Program-made: the position numbers and the translations under genes
Notes under the pieces: generated by a model
Databases searched by the model: none
What the model was told of the DNA's origin: nothing
What the model saw: the letters and a program-made list of their open reading frames with translations, nothing else
Part shown: one piece after another, positions 38,627 to 50,000 of the stretch
Layout of the letters: each line of letters opens with the position of its first letter
Position numbering within the stretch: position 1 is the stretch's first letter
From: Halictus rubicundus
Taxonomy: Eukaryota; Arthropoda; Insecta; Hymenoptera; Halictidae
Reading direction: 5' to 3'
Length of the DNA: 64,000 bases
Assembly (NCBI RefSeq): GCF_050948215.1
Contig: NC_135164.1
Coordinates: 9,925,116-9,989,115 of the forward strand

Positions 38627-40975
38627 AGAGAAAGTAAGCGAGGAGGAGAGAGAGAGGGAGAGGGGGGGAAGCAGGGTGCACGAAGCAGAAAGTGGGAAAC
38701 GGGAATGAGGAAAAGCGGAAAATGGTGGATATCGAGAGGAGGACAAGGGCGTACGGTGGTTGTAATGTTGAATTGGTCGGCAAAGGATAGCTGGACAAGA
38801 GGACGCTGACGATGGAGGTGATGGTGGTGGTGGCGGCGGCAGTGGCGGCAACGGCGGTGGTAGTGGCGGTGGCTGTGGCGGTAGCAGAGGTGGTAGAGAG
38901 AGGTGGTGGAGGCAGTCGATGGTGGTGGTGGTAGGCAGCGAAAGGTGGTGGTGGACGGGGTCGAAAAGGGAGGGGAATGGATGCCTTGGTTGTAGCTTGT
39001 AGTAGAAGGCGGTAGAGGATCGAAAGGTATTCTGCCGTGGCACGGGGCACGGAAAGGGAACCGAGAACCGAGAACCGAGAACCGAGAACCAAAAACTGAG
39101 AACCGAGAACCGAGAACCGAGAACTGAGAACAGAGAACCGAGAACCGAGCGAAATAGAATGGAGTGGAGTGGAGCGAAGCGGCGCGGCGCAGCATGGCAC
39201 GGGGATGGAACAGGATGGGTTAGGACCAGTTACGGCTAGGTAGGAGAGCGAGGGTAAAAGCATCAAGCGGAAGGGGAGGCGTAGGAGAAGTCGACTGGCC
39301 GTGGGGTGGGGGCTGGCACGCAGGGGTAGCGGTGAATTCTGGGGGTTGGAAGCAGCTGAGTACAGTACGCGAGTAGGTCACACCACGGAGAAGAGCGATA
39401 GTTCGCGGTTAGCACACGGTTCGTTCGTTGGTCCGTTCGTTCGTTCGTTCGTCCGTTCGTTGGTTCGTTGGTTCGTTCGTTCGTTCGTTCGTTCGTTGTT
39501 CGGGTTGGACAGAGAGAACCCATTGCGTTCGTTCGACCGGCTCTCTGCGTTCTCTCGGAGCACGGTTTGTTCGTTCTCGCGTCTCGCGGACATCGAATCG
39601 CGGCGTATCGTATCGTCGCGTGGTCGTTTTCGGGTCTTCAGAACGAAGAGATATGCGGGGTGATCGCGTGTCCACCGTGTAACCGACGACCGTCGATTCG
39701 GATCGCGAATTTTCGCGCGACAAGTAAACTCTTCCATCGATTTCCACGTCGGACCCGTCGTGTCGTAGCTCGGAACTCGGAACAGCCTCGAGCCTCTCGG
39801 TTCTATTTACCAGCGTTTCCGCGAGCGACAGATTGCCGCAGAGCGCCGTCGTAACGTCCGGAAAAGATATTCCGTGTCTTCGGCATAGGTAAACGATTCG
39901 GGCTTACCCTTGTCCCGAGCAGGCCGCTTCCCCATCGATCGAAGACACGAACGATCTTTTCTGCGTCCCCGGTTTCTCGCTGGCTCGCACGCGTGCATCC
40001 GGTTCACCCTGGTCACGCAGATTGCTCGTGCCGTTTGCGCCGTGGCGCGTACCGATTTCTCTTTCTCTGTTGTTTGGCGCGACTTTGCGCGACAGTACGC
40101 GACACTGCGCGACTCTACGCGACTCGACTCGACACGACTCGGCACGGTGGCGGTGGCGGTGGTCCGTGATCGTCGCGCGATCCGATCGAACGTACCGTTC
40201 TCCCATTGATTCTCGATACAGCGATCGCGAATTCGAGCGCAGAAGAGTAACCGAGGGATCGAACGCGGCGAAGAGGGCAGGAGAGACGCGCGACGTTCCA
40301 CGCTCGCTCCGATGAGTTTCATGCTTTCGGGGACGGAGCACGGCGAACATTCTTGACGTTCGAATACGCTCACGATCTTAAATATATTTCGAGCAGGCAA
40401 CGAGTGGCGAAGAACGGAGAGGAGAGGAGAGGAGAGGAGAGGAGAGGGCGGGCGAGAGCGAGAGAAGAAGATAAGAAAGACGCGACAAGAGGTCGCGTCG
40501 GAGAGTGATCCGAAAATTCGAATTCCTTCAACGAACGAAAGCTTCCCTCGTACAACGAACGCGCACCGAAAATGCACGGTGGTCACGCTCCTTGCGTACA
40601 GACGTCTGCGAAACAGATGGCAAATTGTTACCGTTGATCATCGATTATTACCCCTCGAAAAATCCCGTTGTTGAAACTACACTGTTATTTTTCTATTGAT
40701 TTTCTTCGAACGAGAGAAGGTTCCTAAGAAGCGCGCGACAGCGAACGATAGCGATCTTTCAGGCCTTCGTCGCGTCTCCTCTCGTCTCGTCTCGTCTCGT
40801 CTCGTCTCGTCTCGTCTCGTCTCGTCTCGAAAAGTGAGGAAGAGCCCGAGAAGAAACGAGATAAGGGGTCGGAGGATGAAAGTGGATTCGAGTTGAAAAC
40901 GATCGAGAATCGGAAAACTGCTAGCTTTCGGCATCGACCGGCTGGATTAATTCGAAGCGTTCCTCAACTCACGAG

Positions 40976-41018
<43 letters not shown>

Positions 41019-42641
41019 GGCGCGGGTTGGAGGGCCAGTACCAAAGGGAGAAAGAAACCGCGAGGAGGAGAACCAGCAGGAAGGAGGAAGAACCAGGAGG
41101 TGGAAGAGGAGGAGGAGGGGGTGGTCTGGCAAAGAAGAGAAGAGGAACAGCGGGTGAATTACCTGTTTGTACGCGCAAGAGCATCGAACTTATTAACGAT
41201 TCGTCTCTGGCGAGCGTCTCTCTTTGCGAGTCGGTGCGGTGGCCGAGTGTGCAGCTCGAGGAGGCGCGGGAGAAAACGAGAAGAAACGGATACAACGAGA
41301 GATCACCGGTCGCACGAACAACAACGATTCCTCGGTTGATTCCTTGATCGAGAAGGACGAGCGAATCATGCGATACAACCTGTCAACGAATGCGTTAGCG
41401 GCGCTACGACGCATCGAGATCACATAAACGATAAACAGAGAAACGAATTAGGCTACGATTCGACGGGAAAGGAGATCGCTCGGAGAACCGATTCGAGTTA
41501 ACCGATTCTCGGAGAACGAGAGAAAAGGAGACCAAGAGAGGAAGAGAGCGAGAGAAGGGTAGTCCGAGGCTGCTCGACGCACAATATATCGATTAGAGGG
41601 ATTGGAATTGTAGTGGAGGACGCGGGTTCGATCGGACGACTCGGGAATAATAGAAGTCCGACCGCGAACAGGCAGGACTCGTCTCGTTTTCGATCCATCG
41701 GATCGAACGCAGGCTCGCACGATTCGCTCTCGTCTATCTAGCTCGGTTCTCGAGAGGAACGATCGAATATGGAAATCGCAGCCTCTGCAATGTTGGATGG
41801 CCTGAAAAATAATCGAATCAGCAAGTTGGCACTGTCGCGGTTCTTGTCGCAGAGTCTGTGAGTAAATTAACCCGGTCGTTGGTCACGAGCACGTAATCGA
41901 TTCGACGCGATACGAAGTAAAGAGGGTGCTCGCAAGCACCGGCACGTAGCGCGCACTAATTGATTGCTTGGCTTGGTTACTATGCTTCTGCCGACGAATT
42001 TGCGTATCATCGTCATTCGTAGACAGTCTCGCATATCCGGTTCGCGGTTCGACTTGTTCGATCGCTTGCCCCCTCTCCACCCTCCCCCCGCGCCGTCCCT
42101 CTTGTCCCTCTCACCTACCCCTCGCTTACCGAAACCCTCGAAACCCCCAACCACCCCCTCCACGCATTGATCTCGTCGCGGCTCGTTTCTTTCGATCGGA
42201 CGCGTTCGGATCGCGCGCGCGTCTTCTTATCGATCCTCGCTGGGAACGGACCCTGTTCGATTCTTGTCCGGACCCAGCATTCGATCCAACAGAGAAAACG
42301 AGAAGATGGAGGAACAGAGAAACGAGTCGCGGCCGATCTCGACCCTCGCCTTCCTCGAGAAATCGATTTGTTTTTTCTCCGCCCATTAAAGATCGAAAAG
42401 CTTCTCGACGATCCTCGGCTCGTCGTCGACCGGCGCCGATCGATCGATCGATCTCATCTCGTTTTGAATGACACCCATGCATAGAGCTTTCGTTGACAAC
42501 TGCAAGCGCGTAGACTTTTGTTCCGTAAACCGTGTACTCGCGGCCGTAGTCGTAGAAGGTAGTGTATTAGTGGTAGAGCTACAGTTACGCCGACTTTCCG
42601 TTTTGGAAGATGAACGAGCAAGCAGGGTGGCGGGGAGGGAG

Positions 42642-42685
<44 letters not shown>

Positions 42686-45600
42686 GATGAGAGAGTATGC
42701 AAGGGAGAAATAAAGAGAGAGATAGAGGAAAAGAGAGAGAGAGAGAGAGTGAGAGGTGGGGCGGGAGAGCGGGAACTCGGCCGCAAAATGAATAATATGT
42801 CGACGAAAGTTTCTATTAATCGGTTCGGCGGTTAACACGCTCCGAAACTCGCTCGCTCGAGCAATCTCGATAATCGACGGATAACCACCGTGGGTGGAAA
42901 GATCCGTCAGGCTGTCGTTTATCCGGAGAACACGACAGAGTACCTCTCGTTGACCGTCGAGAGACTTCGGATTTCGATATACATACGTGACACGTAATAC
43001 GCACGTAGGCGCCGGATTCAAAGTCAGGGAAAAACGCGCGTCGAAGAATATAACTGGAAACGACAGATGGGTCGTCCCTTTAGAAACCGCGGAACGAGCA
43101 AAGTCGACATTTTTAATCAAGGCCTCGCGATCCCGAGGAAGAAAGAGACAAAGGGGACTCGTTCGCGGCTACACCCTCGATAAAAGCCCGAATCGAGACA
43201 CGTCTGCTTGTCAGTTGGTCGACGCGGTCGGTTTGTCGCGTCGCGTCGCGTCGTGTCGCGAAACGCGCGACAAGCGACAAGCTACGGCGTGATCGGCGCT
43301 TGCGCGACCTCGCATACCCATTTCCGTCCTTTTCAGATTTTTTCCCTCGACTCTCCTTCTCTTTCTTTCTTTTTTTCTTTCTATCTCCCGAGTTTCACAG
43401 ACTCGGCAAAGAAGAGACACGAGTAATTGAAAGGACACCGGGCGGCGTTGATGGCCCAGTTCATATCCCGCGGTGCCCCGGGCTTTTCGGTATCGCGCCG
43501 TTTCGCGCCGCGCCGGGAAAAACGAGACTAGCCGAGGGGTCGTGACGTCGCGATCCGGAGTTTACCTGCGAGAGCATGATCGCGATGGACGGCCCGTCGC
43601 GTACACACCGAGAGAAGAGTCCGGTCTGACCTCGTTCGATTAACGGCGGCGCCGTCGAAACGCTAACTGGTAACCAGCCGTTGCTCGCACGCTCGCAATT
43701 TTGTGCACAGGGGGTTCGGAGTAGTTTGATATCGATCGGCGGGACAAGCATCGGTATAAAGTGTAATCCGATAATCCTTTCGGGATGAATAGTCGCCGAG
43801 AATAAGGAGTTCGATTGGCGATAATGCTAAGAATTTCACGGAGACCGTTAACCGATCGAAGAGGCAGAGAGATAGAGAGAGAGGGTTGAAGGAGGACGAG
43901 GTTTCCTCGGTCGTGAGCGCCGTTAGGGAGGTTCGGAGGGAATGGCAGGTCTCGGTCGTTGGGGGCAGGGACGGAGGAAGACGATGATGGAGCGGGTGCA
44001 AGGGCTGGACGCGAAGTCGAGGGATGTGGCCGGGCGAGGGAGCGGACCGAGGGCGCCGCGAGGTAGGGGGTGGCTGGCCGCCTAGGTGCGTAGGAGAGCC
44101 TGCCCTGCCATGGTGCCGAGAACTCCTTTGTCGAGCGACGAGGTGGCGCCAATGTATCGAAAGCACCGATGTGTATGCAACACCTCCTGCTTTTTCGAGC
44201 GAAACTTCAGTCGTCTACGTGTAACGGTTGCGGTTGCCTGCGAACTGCCAACACGCGTTCTTTCGGTGATCACCGTGAATGCAACAGGACGCAGTGTGTC
44301 TCGTCTCGTCTCGTCTCGTCTCGTCTCGTCTCGGCGCGTCTCGTTTCGTCTCTCGTCTCCGTTCGAATCGCTCGCTTTTCGGACAGTTTGTGGATTTTAG
44401 GTATTCGCAACGTTGTGTTTCGTCGAACGAATTAGGTTTCGTCCGATCTTTCTTTTCAACGCCGATCCCTTCATACTCTCGGGGCTGGTACCGATGCTCG
44501 CGCACACGTAAACACCCGTAGTCTATTCTCCGCCGATCGACTTAGCCGTCCCTTCGCGCCTTCCATGCGAGCACCCCCTTTGGCAAAGAGGTAGGACACC
44601 GCCAGCGCGAGAAAAGCCATAACGCGTGTAACGTTGGCGATCGTTAGCGTCCGATGGAACTATGCGATGCGCACACAGAGTACGCGAGTAACAGGTGGCT
44701 CGCGGATCGTGTGCGGTGTCGCGATCACCGTGATGCGGGTAGCCCCTTTTGATCGGTAGATCTCTCTGTCGAGAACGCTCTCGAACGAGAACAAAAAGAA
44801 GGGAAGAAAATTATGCGTTTGTGCTCGGTCCGAGTGAACGAGCTGCTCGTTTGGTATCGACGACGTTCATGGGACTTCGAGGTCCTCCATTGAAAACTCG
44901 ATCGAAGATGGAGATGGTTTCGAACTGGCAACGTCTTCGCCAATTTTCATGAAATTAGCATACCACGTCGCGGAATCGCCGAAGACGTTCGATCCGTGGC
45001 GACATTTTAGCGGCCATTGTTCGCCCGTACGACGTGAAAATAGACTTGAAAACTTCCAGCAGCCCTGAATCTCGGGCTATTTTCACCTCGGCGGTCCCGC
45101 AACGCTCCTTAAAATAATAATTCGCGTGCAATATTTTCCCGGGCTGCTTGTTGTATGCAAATTTTATGAAAATCAGAAGGGGTGGCCTGGAATAACAACC
45201 CTCGCGAGTGCAGTGGAGAGCTTCGGCGTATCGACGACGCATTTCCAAGGCGGTAGAGACGTTGTTTCATCGAACAGGTTCTCCCCGGTCGTTGGGTAAA
45301 CGAAACGGAGAAGAATCTTGGGTTTACCGTGGCGTGGTACGTACCGCGAGCGTCCCTACCGTCGATTCGCCGGAACGAATGCGACCCCTCTCCGCGCGAC
45401 GACGCGTTCCAACCCGAAAATCCCGAATAATCCCGAAACCCCGCTGCGAACTCGGGCCTAAAACAAAGCAGGATTTTATGAGTTTTCGTGGAAGTTATGG
45501 CGCGCGCGTACCCCGACCAAGAACCTGTTGCTTAGACGTTCTTCGGCATTGACCGAGCCGCGCCACGGCCAGGAACTCGGTTCTTGTGGCGTGCGCGTGC

Positions 45601-46981
45601 GTTCCGATCGATCGCCCCCCGCGATAGGTACGTAATTTCCTTTGGCCCGAGAACTTTTCACTTTTTACTGGCGCAAAGTCGAAGCCGACGCCAGTACTCG
45701 TCGGTACGTCGTTTCGCGAGATCCGTGGAAGACTCGAAATCGTGAAAAAAACTGGTGTATCGTAGACCTTCGGAGAAGTCGAGGAAGAGGAAAAAATTGA
45801 CAAGAATCGAACCGGCATCGTTTCGACGGCTCGTTTTGTATCTCTGTTGATAGTTTACGGAGGATTCGAAGGTAGGGTTCGCGTGTCCAGCGGGATGCGC
45901 GCGCCGTGTCTATCGACCTTCGCGAACGTCGTTGCCACGTGCGCGACCCAATGCGTCCCTGACTCGATTTCGGATGTGTCGTCGTTCATTTTCCGACTAT
46001 AGGCGATATCACGGAGCCTAGCCATCGACTAGATCTTCGAGGAGTCGTCGCGTCGCTCCAATTCGCTCTAAAATTGGCATTGTCGCGAGAGTCCCTTAGC
46101 TGGCCCCGAATTCCGAATCCCGAATCCCGAATCCCGAATTCCAAGAGTCGGTGTGTGTCTTTCTGTGGTCGCGTCGTCGGTACCGCCTAGATAGGGAACC
46201 ACGGGAAATGTGCTGGTGCTCGAGGTGCAGCAGTGGTGGAGGCGGCGGTGCTGGTACCGGCGAGTGTAGCTGAGATCGATCCAACAACACCCTTCTTTCG
46301 ACCGACCGTCCATCCATCTGTCCTTCTATCCTTCTATCCGTCCGTCCGCCAAGCAAATCCACGAGACAGCGAGACAACAATTTCTCACACCCCCCGAGCT
46401 CACCTCGAGCGCGACCGTATTTACGATTGTGTTTTACCTACCGTGGTCACTGAGATTGCATGAATCGCTACTACTGTTCAGACCGTGTTCGTGCTCGATA
46501 CGCGCGTGCAACCGAACAGGAGACCGGTGAACCTGGGAAATAGCGCGGATCGGGAATGTGAACTTGTTCACGCGCTAGTCAAGGCTAACACACAGAGACA
46601 GTTCTCGAACTCCCGGTAAAAGAACCATGTGGGCTGCAGTCTCGAGGTCTTTGGAAATACTGGTCGCTTTCTTCGAGTATTATACCACCAGGTAAGATGT
46701 GCGTGTTTCAACGATCCACTCGGGTAATCAAAGACTAAAGTTCTAAAGCTAACCATGACACACCGGAAGCTATTGCTCCCTCGCGCGCAAAACTTGAGAT
46801 GCGAGCGGATCGGCTCCTATCGGACGCTGCTCCGCGCGGAGCGTACTCTCCTTTGTTCTTGTTTTCGAGCATCTCTGCGCCTCGTGTCGCTCTATCCATC
46901 GATCTATCGGTTTCTTTGTACGTTTTGTCTTTCTCTGCCTCTTTGTCTGTTTGTCTGTTTCCTCTCTCACACTCTGTCTTT

Positions 46982-47056
<75 letters not shown>

Positions 47057-50000
47057 GTCTGTCTTCTTTCTTACTCTGACGCTATCGCTCTCTCTCTCTC
47101 TCTGCATCATACTGTCCCTCTGTTGAGCTTCGAATCGCTCCGATTTTCCTTTTCGCCGCGTTACAAAGCGAGAACTCGATAGCATCCGATTCGAAGCGTC
47201 CGTTCGACTCTAGAATTCCTCGCCTCAGAGGAACGAACAACACCGCGAACGATCAAAATTGATGGCTGGGAATGGCCAGAGAGAACGTCCACACGTCCAC
47301 ACGTCCACACGTAGCGCTTCGTAACACACAGTTTCAGCCCGACGAAACGGAATCCTCTCGTTCGTCGGCGTGTTCTCGGAAGCAGCCTCGTCGAAACTCA
47401 TTAACTCCTGTCTCATTTTCTTTTGTTTCATGCCTACTTTCGGCGTGTGTTACCATTGGAATGCAGAGCCCAGTTGGAGTAAGTATGAACTGGCGAAATA
47501 GAGAGAAAAAGAACAAAAAACCCCCTCCCGTTGCGATACGAGAGAACTGATTCTCACGTAACCTTTTTTCTGTCTTCTTTCAATTCTCCTTGTTAACGGG
47601 AACGGTTCCGTTCCACGGATGGCCGCTGCTTCGTTCCCCCTACTCGTAAGTAGCTCTCTCTCCGTATTCGATCGAAATCTTCCTTCCACCGTTAGTCTCC
47701 ACGTGGTTTCTATCGTGAATAAATACACGTATTATCGTGGAGGATCGTTTTCGCGTCTAAAGCCAAGCTCTTCGAGCGACGAACGGTTTTTCTCCGTGGT
47801 TCGTACTCGCTGGTGTGCGCGCCGTGTTATCTTGTTCGCCGGTTTTCCGCCTCGAACTCGCCCGAGTTGCCACGAGGCGCCAGGCGGACCAAAACTCCTT
47901 TCGTCCCCGGGACTCGCGTCTCACTTGGGTCTTGTTTTGCATCGTAGCGCCATAGCAACCGTGGCACACGAAAAAACCCGCGTTGCTTCGCAGCTTGCAA
48001 GCCTCTGCCAACACTTTATAGAAACGGGGAGCTCGTAGTTCGTAGCGTTCTTGATCGTCGTTGTCGTTGTCGTCGTCGTTGTTATTTAAGCACGCGTTAT
48101 CATGCGGCATTCTGTTCCTGGAAAAGTTGGAACGACGATGCTGTGCCGAGATACTTCTTCTCGTCGTTGGAACACGGCGGAAATCAATTTTTCTCTGGTT
48201 CCAACGAAAATCTGCGTCCGCATAAAAGTCCGCAGTCCAGCTATCGCAGCCTGTTTTTCGAATGAATGATGCGACAGCGGTGGAACCGATACGATCGCAT
48301 ACTTATCGCTCGCGGTATGTATCAATTGGCGATGTTGCACGCCTGGGGGGACGGGGGACGCAGTGGGGACAGTCGTTATGACCACTTGCCCGCGTTATCG
48401 GACCGTGGCCGGTTTGATAACAGCGATACATTTAGGTTTCGAATCGATACCGGCAAATCGATGCTTCGCGCGTAGTAAGCTCCGTTTCCAGACAGTTCGC
48501 AACGCACGCAACAACCATCGCGCCGACATCGACTAACTTTATTCCGTTTTTGTCACGCAGGAGTTTCTCGTCGACAGCAATTTTTCCGCAGCTTCGACTT
48601 TCGGTGAAACGACCGGCACGAATGGGAAATTCGTGCAAAGTTTCGCAGTCCACGAATAACCTTTCGTGTTAATTATAGGTACGAACGGTAGCGCACGAAC
48701 GAAACAAAATTAGTGTCCCGAGGCGTCGAGCCAGCGCAGCTATCATAACAGCTGTCCAGCCGCCTCCAATCGCTACAGGCTTATAACGTTCGAGCGATCG
48801 GGGTGGGGTGGACAGCTGTTACGACTAGACTGCGGAACTTTATGCAAATTCGCATTTTCATAGGCAAATTCGACGAGACGCGAATTAAGTAAGATTCTGC
48901 AGGGTTGTCGGCGGAGTTACAAAGTTTTTCACGTCTTTCGACGCGAAGCCCATAGAAATTTTATAGCCGAGGGTGTAAAGACGCGGCTAATAAGATGGCA
49001 GAAGATCCGACAAAATGGCGCACGGTTAGTTCGATCGTAAAGAAGAAGAAAGTTTAAAATTTACACGTCACAGGGAAGATTTAAAAACTCCACTAAACTC
49101 GTCTTCGGTATCGCGGCGACTTTTCGTTGTGTCGATCGTAGCGTGCAATCGAACGAGGCGTATAAATCTTCTCCAAGTTATTCTATCGACCGGAAGACTT
49201 TGGTGGAGCTTTGGTGGAAAAGTTTAGGGTCATATTCGCCCGAACACAGAGCGAGGGTTAAGTCAGGCAAACGAGAGCTTACCCGACAACCCAACACGTT
49301 CGCCGATGTTTTCGAACAAAATCAAAAACGATAATAATGGAATAAAGCGATATTCGATCTGCTAGACAAGCTTATGCGATCGCGACACGTATGGATGATC
49401 GTATCGATCGGGACCACCGCTGTTCCATACGAGATGATATAGTTTAGCGACGGTTAAGCGACGACAGCGACGAAAAGAGGAAGAGGGTAGCAGTAGCGGT
49501 ACGGGTGGGGACGGGTGTGGATCGTGAATTGTGGAAGGATTGTGAAAGGATTGTGGAAGGATCTTGTAACGGAACGGGTGAATCTGCTTCAGAACGACCG
49601 GTAGTCCGGCGAACAAACCGGCGGCTTCCGGTGGCGGCCTCGGCGGTGGAAGCGGCGGAACAAGCGCGGGCGGTACCGTCTTGACAGCGACCGGCTCGGC
49701 TTCAGGAACGGTCCTCGGGTGCAGCGGATCCGCATCAGGATCCGGCACGGGTAGTTCAGGAGCGGGAGCGGGCAATGCGAACGCGAGCACCAGCGGCATG
49801 GCCGGCGGCAACCCGGTTTCCGGAAGCAGCGCCGGCAGCATGGTCGCAGGGGCCGGCGAGCCTCGCACGCCGACCGCAGGAGCGCAAAACAAACAGCTGC
49901 AGAACGTCAAAGGGGATCATCCCTCGGTTTGTTCTGCTTTCCACTTCTTTCTACCATCTAGTTTTTACTTTTCACTTCCTAGTTTCTAGTTTCTAGTTTC

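Larger units (their letters stand above)
36283..49592 (+). other. Syt7 intron 1, repeat-rich
   Basis: This is the inferred first intron of Syt7, about 13.3 kb. I found no nested gene; the largest open frames (for example the minus-strand frames of 38.2-39.2 kb) lie on GA and GGT simple repeats and are not believable. It contains many microsatellites, minisatellites and two notable inverted repeats (37129-37182 and 48735-48834). Confidence 0.6.

Noticed and set aside
38179..39266. Long minus-strand open frames of 265-338 codons
   Set aside because: They translate Ser/Leu and Ser/Pro strings from GA, GGT and GAGAACC repeats on the opposite strand. Open in several frames at once, no domain and no splice context.
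39058..39497. CRISPR-like array
   Set aside because: The direct repeats are 4-7 bases with no spacers and the sequence is eukaryotic; these are minisatellites.
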